Assembly: GCF_028769735.1 (NCBI RefSeq)
Contig: NC_088171.1
Coordinates: forward strand, 71,441,216-71,505,215
Length of the DNA stretch: 64,000 bases
DNA from: Zonotrichia leucophrys gambelii
Taxonomy: Eukaryota; Chordata; Aves; Passeriformes; Passerellidae
Reading direction: 5' to 3'
Position numbers and translations under genes: made by a program. Below are positions 12,897 through 25,886 of the stretch, piece by piece (the first letter of the stretch is position 1; every line of letters starts with the position of its first letter). Below the pieces are notes generated by a model. It was not told the origin of the DNA. It saw only the letters and a list, made by a program, of their open reading frames with translations, and made no database searches.

Positions 12897-13508
12897 ATGG
12901 AGACCTTATCCCAGGACTCTCTGCTGGAGTGCCAGATTTGCTTCAACTACTACAGCCCCCGCCGGCGGCCCAAGCTGCTGGACTGCAAGCACACCTGCTG
13001 CTCTGTGTGCCTGCAGCAGATGAGGACCAGCCAGAAGGACCTGCGCTGCCCCTGGTGCCGTGGGATCACCAAGCTGCCTCCGGGGTACTCTGTGTCACAG
13101 CTGCCCGATGACCCCGAGGTGATCGCCGTCATTGCCATCCCCCACACCTCGGAGCACACCCCTGTCTTCATCAAACTGCCCAGCAATGGGTGCTACATGC
13201 TGCCCTTGCCTCTCTCCAAGGAGCGGGCGCTGCTGCCGGGAGACATTGGCTGCCGTCTCCTGCCCGGCAGCCAGCAGAAGTCCCTGACGGTGGTGACGAT
13301 CCCCGCGGAGCAGCAGCCGCTGCAGGGCGGCCTTCCCGCCGAGGCGGGAGCGGAGGAGCCGGACCGGAGAGGCGCTGTGAAAAGCTCCACCTGGTCGGGG
13401 GTGTGCACTGTGATCCTGGTGGCCTGTGTCCTGGTCTTCCTCCTGGGCATCGTCCTCCACAACATGTCGTGCATTTCCAAGCGCTTCACGGTGATCTCCT
13501 GCGGCTGA
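12897..13508 (+). CDS. RNF152: E3 ubiquitin-protein ligase RNF152
   Basis: This is a complete 203-residue frame, the family's usual length, in one uninterrupted exon. An N-terminal C3HC4 RING finger (C12, C15, C30, H32, C35, C38, C51, C54) is followed by a long conserved middle region and a C-terminal hydrophobic helix (about residues 168-187) before a short tail ending ISCG. The start was chosen because METLSQDS is the conserved family N-terminus and the ATG has a good context (gctgccATGG); the in-frame extension to 12816 has no ATG. Known of the family: a tail-anchored lysosomal or late-endosomal E3 that ubiquitinates RagA and Rheb and so restrains mTORC1, and is also reported to be pro-apoptotic. 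The near-identity to mammalian RNF152 implies strong constraint and an intact gene. The exon is GC-rich and CpG-rich against an AT-rich background. Confidence 0.98.
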   Translation: METLSQDSLLECQICFNYYSPRRRPKLLDCKHTCCSVCLQQMRTSQKDLRCPWCRGITKLPPGYSVSQLPDDPEVIAVIAIPHTSEHTPVFIKLPSNGCYMLPLPLSKERALLPGDIGCRLLPGSQQKSLTVVTIPAEQQPLQGGLPAEAGAEEPDRRGAVKSSTWSGVCTVILVACVLVFLLGIVLHNMSCISKRFTVISCG

Positions 13509-13802
13509 GGTGGCGGGGGCTGTGCTCCCCGGGGTCAGGTTGGGTCGGGTTGGTGATGGTGGTATTGAGCAAGACAATTCCGTGCAGCTTTCCCCAGTGA
13601 CTGCAGGACGCTGTGCACCGGGCAGTGGTGCTCGCCTGGCTGTGGCCCCCAGAGGGGTGGCATCAGGTCTGTCGGCAGCCTGCGGAGAAGATCACATCCC
13701 GTGTCTGGCGGCAGTGGCACTGAGGAGGACTGCATGTGTCATCTCAACCATCTATCAAAGGGACTGCAACTTCACAGTGATCTTTTTTTATTGTGTTATG
13801 AG

Positions 13803-13808
13803 ATTAAA
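13803..13808 (+). terminator. Candidate proximal poly(A) signal (ATTAAA) of RNF152
   Basis: ATTAAA lies 295 nt after the stop codon and could give a short 3' UTR isoform. It is a hexamer match only. Confidence 0.25.
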
Positions 13809-14128
13809 GACCTCCATGTAGCTGGCTATACTGTGAAGTACACAGTACGGGCTCTTCTTTAAACACAGTGTATTAAAATCAAAACTGCTCCACATAGAAT
13901 TAAATGAGAACTGGCGCACAACTGTACGAGCTGTTTAATACCAGTCTACACATGCATTATTTTTTAATGAAGGGAGGGAGGGAGATTCATAAAACAGAGA
14001 AATCATGTAGCTGGTAAAGTATTTTATATGTTTTAAATGGCGCATTAATTAAACCAAGTTAGGGAATTGTACAATAGTTTTTAAAAGGTAGCATTTTAGA
14101 AGCAATTATTTTCTTCCTTGGTGTCTGG

Positions 14129-14156
14129 TTTTTGCCTCTGTTTTTTGCCTCTGTTT
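14129..14156. repeat. Short tandem duplication (tttttgcctctg x 2)
   Basis: Two adjacent copies of tttttgcctctg occur within the likely RNF152 3' UTR. This is a local slippage product. Confidence 0.7.
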
Positions 14157-14838
14157 TTCCCATTTCTTTCAACTACAGAAAAGTGGTACTTCCAGCATCT
14201 TTTATTTGAAGGCGCTTTCAAGAAGGGATTCAACGTGGACTAGAAAGGATACTTAAAAAGTGCAGTCAAAACAGTTCTGCCTCACTGGCTTTATGGGAAG
14301 GATAGCTTTGCATGGTAAACATTGAACATGCTGTTTTACCTCCAGTCTGGCTGCAGACTTCCTGATTACCTGGCTTTCATAGCCATTAGTGAAGAAATGG
14401 GTCGTGAGAAGTCCTGGGACTCCTGCAAGGATGTGATAACATATTGCTCTTAATTTTTTTTTTCTGCAGGTTAGGTTTACTTACTTGTTTATGAAGAATC
14501 TAGATCTATTTTGCCTCCCTCTTTCCTAGGAGTTGCAACTGTGCACTAGTGGGTGGTGTGACAGAGGTGTTGCTCTAAGAAAGCTTCACCATTGGAACTG
14601 AGGCCAAGGAGTGTTGTACACAGTCATCTAGTAAGAGGCAGTGATGTATCTTGGAGAAGAATCCAGGCCAGCCTAACCTCTTACTGGATGAGCCCCTCCT
14701 CCTGAACTGCTGTGACTGTCCTGGTGTCAGAATGTCTGGGTGAGCTTAACAGAACCTTCTTCCCATGTTTCAGTCTTACTAGTGTTGATTTCATGAGGAC
14801 AGATTTGAAAAACAAACACAGTAAGTGTCCCTCCTCCC

Positions 14839-14870
14839 TTTCATGACAGTCTCCTGTGACTGTCATGAAA
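14839..14870. repeat. Perfect inverted repeat (12-bp arms, 8-nt loop)
   Basis: tttcatgacagt (14839-14850) is followed by ctcctgtg and then by the exact reverse complement (14859-14870). If it is within the RNF152 3' UTR it would form a stable stem-loop in the mRNA. Confidence 0.8.
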
Positions 14871-17800
14871 CCCCAGTCATTTGCGGTTCACTTCTTGAGA
14901 AGAGCCAAATTCCTGAATGTTCACTGCAGTAGCACCTTGCTCTAAGCAGTCCCACTAGCTTTAGTAGTACTGCTCATAAGTAAAATAGAGCCCAGTGTGA
15001 ATTTGGGTATTTGGCAAGTCCGATTGCTGAAACTTAGATGAGATTTAGGGATTGGATCAAGAGGCACGTTGGCAGACCCTTAATAAGACAGAAAAATCTG
15101 TTGATTTGCACCGCTTCTTTTTGTGATTACAAGACGTAACTTCCCTGAACTGTGTCCTCTTGTTGTCTACCTATTGTTCTTTCTAATTCTTGGAGATTGC
15201 TGAATGCCATATTATAACATAGTTTTGACTATGCAGTGCCCAAGTTGGCTCCATAGTCATTGTTGGTTTTCTGGTTTTGTCACAAAATCCAGTTGCTGGT
15301 TCACAATAAACATTCTCAGCTCACACTTCTGTCAGGAAAATACCTCTGACTTCATGCTGGATTTCTTTCCCTCTCTGTTTCTAAACCACCATTTTCTTCC
15401 TTGATTTCCATTAAGGGAAGAATGGAATATAGGGTGCTTAGTTGTGATGATGTGTGTTTGCTCACATATGGAGAGGAACCATTGTGCTGATTTTTATCTA
15501 CTGTCATATGTATGCATAGCACAGGAAAAAAAAAAAGTCTTCAGATAAAACACTCAATGCCTTTTTTGTGCAAGGCTCATGTGCAGTGTGTCTTGCATCT
15601 GGCTTGCAAGTATTGTAATTACATGGACACCTCTCCACAGCATGTTTCATGTGGTTGCAGTAGGGAACACCAGGTATTCCCAAATGTGTCTTGTGAACGT
15701 GCTTGTCTCTTGTTGCCAGTAGCTAGCCAGATTTCTACTGACATCCATGCTATGCTGCTTTTTGTGTAAAGGAAAGCCAGTTCACAAAAAAATCCTGCCT
15801 TTTACAAGACTCTTGAGGAACTGACCAGACACAGGATTTGACCCTCTACTGCCTTATCCCGTAGCAATTTCTGGGTGTACCAGAAGCTTATGGCATATGT
15901 GAAAGATGCTCTGGGTACAATGCTGGTGCATTTTGTGCCAGGTTCAGCATTTGTTATCTGAGTTGTCAGTGAATGCGCAAAACCATGAGGCAGTCAGGGA
16001 GCAGGTCCTGGTGACACACACAGTGGTGGTAGCGTTACCTCCTTCCAGCCATACCTGCCCAACTGAAGCTCTTGAGGCCGAGGATTCTCTGACATTGCAA
16101 AGAAAGGCCCTCTTCATCTCCCTATGGAGAGTGCACAATAAAAGAGGAATCAGAAATTAGGTTAAAATACCATACTGCATAACATATTATACAACAGGCA
16201 GACCTGGAGTTTATCCAGAATTAATGACGTTAAGTGTTAAATTAGCAGAATACCATCCTGTACTACATAACACAGTACATTGTTTTGTTAATATGAATTT
16301 CCTGTACTTTTGTGCCTGCTGAAATGCATGTTTGACCTAATTTCTGATCCAGACATTTGCCTGCTCACAGCCTTGTGTAAGAGCAATAAGTAAAACCTCA
16401 AGATTTTTGCCTGCGTGTATGCGCATGGTGTGTATGTTTATTCCTTTTTATAAATAGGAGTTCTGGAAAAGTTTTTGTTCTGGCTTTAGACTGTGACTAG
16501 AATTTTAAATTTGCAGCTGTTATATATGTTAGATCACCTAGCTTTTTTGCTGACTTGTGTAGAAATGAACTAAATAGTTTGTTGTAATGTGGAGTGTTAA
16601 AATGTTTCTCAAGTATGTCAATAGTCACACTACTTTAAAAATGCAGTGCAGTCTATCCCATTCCTTGGTTCAATGCCTGACATTAAAAAGTACTGCTAAA
16701 TTTTTTTTATTATTATTTTTAAAAAACAGCCTTGTCTTTGTATCTTTCCTTTGTGGAGAAACACGTTTGGACTTGTGCCAAAATTATCAGGTTCCAGGTT
16801 AGCTTTTGTTCTCTGGTGTCCAGTAAGAAGTCACTGCCTAGTTCCACCAAAAAGAAAGACAGAAGCTTACTGTGACTCAGTTCTGTTTGAGAAACCAAAA
16901 CTTATGCTAAAATGTGTGGGTAATTATTCAAGCACCTGCATTTTTAGAGCACATTACTCTGTATGAATGTGTATTTATTTGCTTGTTTAATAGGAAAGGT
17001 GTGTGTGTTGGGGTCCAGTATTTTTTCCTGGATGGTCCCAACTTCCATTGTTGGCTTGTGCTTTGCTGGCAAACAGACTTTAGGGTTCACTCTGTGAAAT
17101 TTTGTTTAGTGAATTTTAAAAATTCAAAATATGCAATTTTGGTATGCAGGATTTTTTTAGGAAATTGTGTGTTCAGTGATTGTTCATGCTTAACCACGAT
17201 GTAAAGGAGCCTGTATGTTTTGTAAACATGGAGCAGTCATGAGTCCAAAGTTTCATCTTTACTAATGAAGCTAATTCTGAATAAAACGTTAGCAGGAAAA
17301 GAGTGATAGCAAGTGAATTATGGTTCCTCTGTTATTTTGCCATCAAATGAGGAGCATGGAAGGGAATTTGGCAGAATTGATCCGTATTTTATGAGAGGGT
17401 GGCCGAAATTCATCACTTGGTGTTTAAAGGCAATGTGTAAAGTATGAGTTGCGGTAAATAGTGAAAGGGCATTCAAGTTTTAATTAGCATGGAATACAGA
17501 ACTATAGCTGATGCCTACTAAGCCACAAAACTTTTTTTCTGTTTTAATAAAACTAAAAATTTTAAGTATAAGCTTTGCTTATAGGAATGAGGGATTGCTG
17601 GCCTTCACTTAAGCCTGCATTGTGCAGACTGGTACACAGGTTCCCTCTTGCCTTGAGCACCTCTTCCCAGTCACATGATTGCTGGAGCTATAGGCATCCA
17701 GCTTTTTTTGATAGTGCACATGATTTTCTGGAGTAAGGGTAGTTGGTAATACACACTGAATTTTTTTCATTCACAGCAGGGCTGAACCAAAATGTCCCAG

Positions 17801-20800
17801 AAGCAAAAGCTCCAGGCATGAGTCTGTCGTGTAAATGGAGCCAAGCCTGTGTTCTCTGGATCTTTTCACAGCAATGCCAGGGAGCAGAGGATGCTGCTTT
17901 CTCCCACTCATGGGAATGGATCTGTACCCACCATCCACAGCCAAACTAGCCCCAGGGAATGGGGCCTACTGGCATGAGCTGCTTGCATGAGTACTGCAGG
18001 AGATGTTCACATGTTGAGTGAACACCTCTCTAGTAAGTGTTGGGGTTGAAATGCCTGCTTATACCAATGGCACAGAAAGTATGGCTTGCTTGAGATTTGT
18101 TTTTCCCAGACCTTCTTCTGTGGGTGGATGGAGGAGGAAGGGAGGGAAGAAGGTACATGGCAGCAAATTAATCCCAGCAGCATCTGGGAGGCTGCTGAAA
18201 GATCTGCTGGCCCTGAAGGCAAAGATTTTGAGCAAGAGCTTCAGTAGGACAAGATTGTCTGTAAATGCAATGGATTTAGAACATGTTAGTGACCTTTCTG
18301 GTGCTGTACAGTGTTCTTAGGCCTGACAGCTGGGCTTGTTGTGCTCTTTCTTTGTCACTTTACCTCTTGCATGCTTGTGTCAACAGGCAAAGCTTCTTGC
18401 TTCAGCCTCAAGTTGAACAATTTTCCAGACATTTCTCAAGTTGCCCTGAGCATCTCTGATGAAAAAAACTAACCTTCCAACATCAGTGAAATTTAATGCT
18501 TAATGAATGTTTGGAAAATGCATTTTTCAAGCATTTTCTTGTGCTTCAATATATTTTTATTATAGTTCTAAATCCTCTATTTTTTTGTGCTAATCATGTT
18601 CCTGAATGTCAGAGTCAATTCAAGGGATTAGTTAAGATCCACAGGCAGAAGAAAGCACTTCTGTCCATCCCACATTCCCCCTTCAGATGTACGTGAGTCT
18701 GTTTTCACTCTCCTCATCCATTTCACACTGGAGCACATAATCATGGGGATGAAATGGGAATTCTTGGGCATACATGGAGCACCTATGCATATGAGCACAG
18801 GGACACATTCCTGTGCTGGGCAGGGTGTGTGGTGGGGCATGCACGCAGCACATGCTCATGTAGAGCCCTCATCAAGAGGGCTGGTGAAAGATCCTAAGGT
18901 TTTTCTGTCTCAGGAAGGTCACGTACTTTGTGGTGCTGAGATAGCTTGGTAACAGGAAGCTTTGTTATGATTACCTGGATCTCCTGTGAGATGAGTTGCT
19001 ATTCCCTCTGAGCTGTTCCCTGCAAACCAGCTCCTACTGCTGTTGGATGGAACTCTGCTCCACAGCTGACGCCTCTTCTGGAGTTGAGGTGAGGAACCAT
19101 ACATTGCTCTGTTCCTCCAGGCTGGAATAGGCATCCAAAGGGAACAACCAGATGCTTGGGCTTTTAGTTGTAAGATAAACTGAAGTTCTTTTGAAACAGG
19201 ACTGCATACAGCACTCTTGCAAGCTGGAAGGCAACATACAGACTTGGCCTAACTGGTTTGAAAGAGTGAAGAGTGGGTGGAGAAGGAAAGGACACCTGAA
19301 AATGAGCGCATGATTAGACACTAGCCTGGAAATTCAGATCTGTACGTACAAAAACATCTATTGGGTATGTTTAGCAGTGGCCTGCTTATGTAATTTCTGT
19401 CAAATTGTGTCTCAAGAATGTCACTGAAACTCCAGTTTTGCTTTTTCTTCAACACCTTTGAGTTGGAAGCAGCCTGTTTCAAAAGTACTAGTTTGTACTG
19501 GTTTCACTGAAAGGTTTGATGGATGTACAGAAATCATCAGTGAAGCTCAGGACTTGGACTAAAGCTGAACAGGAATTCAGTGGGGAGAAACTGGGATAAA
19601 AAAGGCCAAATCTTGAATTCTCAGTGTGTGCAGTTGAGTCACATTGTTTAAAATAGAAACTTAGCATGTGTGTCTCCCAGGACAAATAATGAAGTTGACA
19701 ATGTTGGTAATGCCCAACCGCTGAAGACAGGAATTAGTGAATCTATTAGATCTGAAAAGCTGAAATCAAAAGTGGCCATTTGGTACAGTCATTGCATTCA
19801 AAGGAAATAGTAGGATTAGATTAGGGGTCTGTAGATTTCTGACTTGGTTTTCAACATTAAGTAAAAAAACCCAAACCTAAACTGAGAAACCTGAGTGGTT
19901 TCAGGCTGAAGGTTATTTACATTCCTATTTTGAGAGTTATGAAAAGATAAGTGTGTGTTGTCACTGCACTCAGTTTGGGAAGCATTGCCCTATAGGTGCC
20001 TGCATGCCCTGACTTGATCTGTACCACTGGGATTTGCATGTTCTCGAGAGAAATCTGGATGTGCCTCAAGATGGAGGAGTTTGGGTGGGGGGGATAATCT
20101 TCTGCAAGACGTTTTGAATTCAGGTGTCATTGTAAGTGTGTGATCTCACTGAAGAATTTTAAAAACAGTGGTGAATCTTACAAGACTGTCAAAGCAGTCT
20201 GTCATGCATGTGGTAGACACGTGGGGCTGGCTATGAGCATAACAGGGAGATCAGTTCCCAAGTATGGCCAATTTGCTGATTGAATTGCAAATTAATAATT
20301 TCTCACTTAATTTTTTTTTGAATAATGGTTGCAGATATTTCTTGAAGATACGCTTACGGAATGTGGTTAAATACTGGGGACACAATTCAGAAAATATGCT
20401 GAGAAAGCACTGAAGTACAAAATCTGAGGAAGCCAAAGGGATTCAGTCACAGATGATTAAATACTTTCTCGAACAGAGGTGGACTTCACATTCACATATT
20501 TGTTTCTTGATGCTTGGCTAGTCTGCACAATTCTTAAGGAATGCTTGAAGTAAAAAGCTTTGCTTTGGGGAAGGCTTTATTTTGAAATTTGAAAGTATAT
20601 TGACTAGGAGAGGCTCTTTAATACCCCAAGGCAGCTGTTTTCAAGCATCTGAGTCTAAAAACTTATTTCTGTAGCTTCTGTTTTTAATTGCTTATTGCAA
20701 CATAGCTGAGCATTCTTAATTTTTGGTAGAAAGCCCCACAACCTTGCAGTTCAAACCCACACCAAAATCCACCTTAGGAATCCAGAACAATGATGGTTTA

Positions 20801-21686
20801 AAAAACTTGGGAGAAATAAACTGAATTCTAATCACTTCTTTTCTGCTATGCAGAAATGCTGAGGGGATTTGCTAAACCTACAGGTTGATAAAACAGAAGC
20901 CCTGCTTAATGGTTTTATTTGCTAAACCAGCTAACTGCAATGGATATATAGTGTGTTCTTTCTTTTTGACCTCCCCTGGTTTAGAGAAGACAAGATTTGG
21001 ACAGTTGTAGCTGGATTGAACAGCGTGATAAGAGTTGTAAAATGCTACCAGCAAAGAGTGTGGTTTTGTGATAAACAAAGGATTGCAACACTGAATGTCT
21101 TTCGGCAGCCATCCAGGCAGAACAAGCATTCAGCAGCTCCAGCAAACCCTTGGGATAGAGAGAAATGTCAGGAGTAGTGCATAAACGAGGATATTTTTTA
21201 ATACCATATATACTGTCTGTTATTGCTGATGCTTGACATCTTTGGGTTGAGGTTCTTTGGTCCCTTGTAACAAGCAGCCTAAAAATCCCTTTGTGCTGCT
21301 TCCTTAGGAGTGTGCTGTCTCCTGTTCCCTCTTCTTCAGCCCTTTGTTTGGACCATCCTGTTTCCCTACAGACTTGCAAGGAGAAACTTACCTTTGTATG
21401 AATGACTGCAAATTTCGACTGCATTTTCAGTGATGAAACTGGTAACAAAATCTTCACAGAAGCAGGAACGTCTCCAGGACTCCCAAGTTCTATTTGCAAT
21501 ACCCCATTATCTGCTGTTATTATCATAGGTCCTTTCAAAATCAGTATTTAGGATTATTGTTTCTTTAATACAGCCCAAATATTTTTGAAAAAAGCAACAG
21601 CAGAACAAGATAAAGCAACTTGGAGACTAGAGATTATTTGCATAATCTGATTTTAAAGATAGTATCATTTATTAATATGAATGGTT

Positions 21687-21783
21687 CTTTTTTGTTGTTG
21701 TTGTTGCTGGGTTTTAGGTTTTTTGTTAGTTTGTTTTTTTTTTTTTGGTTGGTTTTTTTTTGGTTTTTTTTTTTTTTTTTCAG
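21687..21783. repeat. T/G-rich low-complexity tract
   Basis: GTT repeats pass into long T runs broken by GG (ttggttgg, ttggtttt) and end in ...tttcag. On the opposite strand it is A/C-rich and resembles the tract at 35661-35795. Confidence 0.85.
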
Positions 21784-22477
21784 TTTATCAGCAACATTAA
21801 TTTTGCAATCCCACTTCCTTTGATGAAGGAGGGAGATAAGGAAGAAGAAGATCCATATTCATGGCTCGGATTAGATCTGCTGAGTTTCTCAATGTGTCTA
21901 TGTGCTTCTGTTTTGTAAAACCTCAGGAACCTCCTAACAGCTGAACACTGCAGTAGCACCGAAATCTTAATGAAATGTCACGTGCTGCCTATTAAGATTA
22001 AAATGCCTGCTGAAATGTGCAGAGTCTGGGCTTTCTGGCTGTCGAGCACACAGAGCACTGCATGTGGAATTAGTTGTGACTGTCACTTCTCTGAGACCAA
22101 ACTTGAGTCTTATACCTCATTTGGAGCTGTTAGCTGCCTTGGGCTCCGAGGATCTGTCATATGTCCTAGATGCAGTGGCAGTCCTAACTTTATGGATATA
22201 AAGCAACCAGCCTGTGATAGAGAGACATTAAAAAATGTTGAGGGCGAGTTATCCACCTCCTTAAGAGATTCTTAAATGCTTGATTTGGTCAGTGACTCAG
22301 GTTTTAATGCTAAAGGAAATGGAAATTTGGTTAAATTGTCCAGACTCTGTCCCACCCTGTTGTTCTTGCTTAGTGGCCCAGAGGAAGGAGGTGTCTTGGG
22401 ATGGGTGTTGAACCAGCTGATGGGATGTGACCCACCACAAATCCCTGTTGAAACAATGGCCCTATGAGTACATAGCT

Positions 22478-22517
22478 CAGATAATGCTCAGATAATGCGG
22501 ATAATACAGATAATGCT
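22478..22517. repeat. Short degenerate tandem array (cagataatg)
   Basis: Three cagataatg units plus a diverged ggataata unit occur in about 40 bp. Confidence 0.7.
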
Positions 22518-25500
22518 CCTTGCTGCAATGGTCTAACATGACCTCTCTGGCAAGAGCATAGAATTCCTCTGTTGTAGATAGGACTTTTAAGCTTTAAAAG
22601 AAACTGTAAAATTCTGCTAGATTCCTTCAGCTTTCTAAGTTGACAGAAATGTGACGCTCTTCTGGCCACGAGGTGCTCTGCAAACTGGAGGAGCTGCTCA
22701 TCTAGTCAGCTTCAGGTGAGGAAAGTCCCAAAGCAACCTCCCTCATGGCAGGGCACTGTGTCTGATGCTGCGCTGAGGGTTAATGTGCTGCTCAGATTCT
22801 CTTTTGCATAGCCTCTAAAAAGTATTTCTCATTCTTCTCCTTCTCTCTCACCCTATTTTTTGCCTATAATTGTTTTGGAAAAAACAAAAAACAGGCACTA
22901 AGAAAAACAAAAAGAAGAGTAAAGCTGTTCTTCATGCAGGCCACGTTTATACCATCTGTTCTGTATCTATTTAAACTCAATTGGGAGAAAACAGGTGCCC
23001 CTGAATTTCAGCTATGCTTCAAATGAATTCCATTGGGCTTCCTGTTTTGGAGTCTGAACCTTGCTAAGCAGAGGACCTCCGAGAAGAAAAAAAAAAAATT
23101 AAGTCCCAGGAGTGAGCAGATGTGGTCGGTGGTTGCTGGAAAGAGCAGAGGGAGCAGTGGCAGTCCTTGCAGTGAGGTATTTCTCCTGTGCTTCAAAACC
23201 AGCAGGCTGGTGCAGCACAGGGCAGCAGCAGGAAAGCAGGACTGGCTGCACACACATGGATTCTCTCGGGGTGCTGCTTGACAGCTTCCCAATGTGCATT
23301 TTGAGCTGCTTGCACTTGGTATCCGTTTAAATTACTTCAGCTACAGTATCCCTGATTGCTCCAAAGACATTGCAAGTGAGCTGTAACCTAAAGCAGACAT
23401 GCATCCCACAGGGCCCATCTTTGCACTGTCCCCATTAGCAAAGGTTTCTGTATTACTAGGGGAGGTAGGGAGGAGTGAGGATGGTTGGGGTGTGGTTTTC
23501 TTTTTTTGGTGAAGGCAAATAAACTTTGACAGGTGTTGAAACAAAAAGGCAAAGGAAAAATACTGAAGTCCTTCTGTCAGCTGAAGTGTCCTCAGCATAG
23601 CTTTGAAGTGAGAGCTACTTCTCTCTGTGCCAGCTTTGAAGATGTGTCTCTATTCACATACTCAGTGTGTTAATTAAAGCAAGATCTGAATGAAGGCTTG
23701 TCTCTTATTTTGAGGATAGTTGCACCAGAAACTGGAAGGTTGAGTCTAGCCTCAGGCACGCAGGTATTACATGGCTCCCCTAGAGCTCCAGCACTGCCTC
23801 TGCTCCTTGTTTTACGCTGTTGTACATAGTCCCTTGCCTTCCCTAGGCTCCCTCCCCAGTACTCATTAATTATATTCTAGCTAAATAAGCAGACTGGCAG
23901 TGCTCAGTGGCTGTGAACTAAAGTCATTGATGTGTTTCAGAGGCAAGAACATGTATCGCTTATTTTATATAACTTCCGCCTTTTTTTCTTGTCAAGGGCC
24001 AACCAGCCTCTGTAGATACAGGACCTGCTGGGCCACCATGTCAAAATCTTGCCAAATATTTAATTTATAAGTGTGATATCAAAGTGCTGGATAAATCAGA
24101 ATGTCAGGAGAAGCATTCTTTGCTTGCTGTATCTGCCCTAGAAGGATGTTTCCATACTGCTCAGTTTTTAACCACCCCCTTCTCCCTGCTCCTGTTTTAA
24201 TACATGGTACTTTTGTAGGTCAACCTCTTTAGTCTTGTCTTTTGTATAGGTGGAAACGCTGCTTTAATCAGAATGGTTCAGACACATTTGCTATGATTAA
24301 AATTCCTAAAAATTAATTTCAACAGACTAGTGTGTGCTTTTTTTAAAATACAAGAAGTAAAATTGGCTGGGACATTCACTAATCGGTTCCACTGAGAGCT
24401 TTAATAGCGTTGCGCAGTAATTAAGAAAGACTGAGATCCTCAGCCAAGTTTCAGGTGGGTGGAGGTGACATTCAAGTGGTCCATCAGAAAGCCACTATTG
24501 CAAGCTTGTGAGGGACAGGGAGAAAAATGGTTTGCACTCCCCTTCTTTCCCTGGCCAGCTCTACCTTTTCAAGTTTGGTACAACTTTGGTCTTGGCTTAG
24601 GTGCAAATCTCTGTCCTTTGGGACAGGAGCTGTTGTGATATTTCCCTATGAATACTCTGTGATGCCTGGGTGCACATGTGCTCATGCACACTCATGTCTA
24701 TGTTCATGTGTGTAGACCTAAAGATGCTCTCTTACCTCCTTAACTTGTATTCATCCTTACAAATATGGAATTAATGCACTACTGGTATTAATGAAGGTAA
24801 ATCCAGTGACTTCAGAGGACCTCTGAGGAATTGCAACACCCAGAGTGAAAACCAATAGAAATAGGTAACTTTTTATGTTCACCAGTTGCTGAAGTTTCAA
24901 CTCAGTGTATTATTCTGAACAGAAGTGCAGCTTATTTTCCTTGTAAATCTTCTATTTTATAAAGCCTGATTTCCTATGGAAATGAGACACGTTCTCACTC
25001 TGCATGTGTGTCCCTTTCCACTAACCTCGCAACTCAAATTTAAAGCAGTCATATCTATTGAAAAGATAATTAAATTTCTGTTTTGATGATGTGTATGTAG
25101 AAGAATAGAGGGAAGAGAGAGACAGATCCTCTTAGTCCCAAATATTTGAAAAAGCTTCAGTGTGTACTTGAATGCCATTATGAGGAGCATGTGGGGGATG
25201 ACCCCCAATAAAAGACTCAAGCAGAAGAAAAACTCAAATTGAAACTTGCAGTGAACAGTGAGACAGCACAGGAAATTAGATTTTATATTTTCTTCTTTTA
25301 ATGCAATTAATTTTCTTTTGAAATGCAGCCTCTTCTAGGATTTTATGAGTGATGAATTTAAGTGGCACTGGTTGCCAATATACAGCCCAAGGCAAGTGGA
25401 ATTTTGCAGTCACCAGAAGCTGAATCTCTTCATCAGTAGAGTCATAACACAGCTTTCATGACATCACTGTAAACAACTAATTTCACCAAGATGGGGACAG

Positions 25501-25607
25501 ATACCAATTGGCCGCACTGTGGAGGCACATCATCAAAAGGAAATGCCTACAATGATGTGTCTGACTGGTTTTAGTATCAAAAGCAAGGCAAAACTATACA
25601 GTGCTCT

Positions 25608-25886
25608 TGTGGGAGGATAGAATGTAAGAAAATAAAGATAGTGCAGAAGGTAGTCTCATACCTGAGGAGCTGCAGCTGTACTAATCACCAAAGATTAGGA
25701 GCAGGCCTGCCCTTAACAGGCCACAGCTGTGTCCAAAAAGAAGAGGAGTGCTACATAAGAGTGGGTTAGCTGGGTGAGGAGGAAGTTGGAGTTTGTTGGC
25801 TGTGCTGTGAAGGAGTCAGTGCTGTGAGGAGATGCCCACGAGAAATCACCAAGAAGGTGTAGGACTTTTGCAATAAGATGGCAACA
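25608..25886 (+). mobile_element. Solo LTR, about 280 bp (copy 1 of a dispersed family)
   Basis: The segment begins TGTGGGAGGATAG and ends GGCAACA (TG...CA). It matches 31879-32158 along its full length with scattered differences and small indels. The flanks tgctct (25602-25607) and ttctct (25887-25892) agree at 5 of 6 positions, a plausible worn 6-bp target duplication as in ERVK-type elements. The + orientation is arbitrary, chosen to match copy 2. No coding capacity is seen. Confidence 0.78.

Larger units (their letters stand above)
13509..17290 (+). other. Probable RNF152 3' UTR (extent uncertain)
   Basis: Downstream of the RNF152 stop the sequence is repeat-poor and AT-rich. Candidate polyadenylation signals are ATTAAA at 13803-13808 and AATAAA at 15305-15310, 16137-16142 and 17280-17285. 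Mammalian RNF152 mRNA has a multi-kilobase 3' UTR, so a long UTR is expected here, but its end cannot be fixed without transcript data. No other gene is seen in the stretch. Confidence 0.4.
17291..25607. other. Non-coding stretch, no gene seen
   Basis: This holds intergenic or 3'-UTR-like AT-rich DNA. The longest reading frame (minus strand, 20981-21538) has no recognisable domain and looks like chance. The stretch includes a T/G-rich low-complexity tract near 21687-21783 and a short GATAATGC-type tandem array at 22478-22517. Confidence 0.55.

Noticed and set aside
13095..13577. 160-codon minus-strand frame over RNF152
   Set aside because: This is the antisense shadow of the GC-rich RNF152 coding exon.
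20981..21538. 185-codon minus-strand reading frame
   Set aside because: No domain, signal or family resemblance and no splice context. It is long but consistent with a chance frame in 64 kb.
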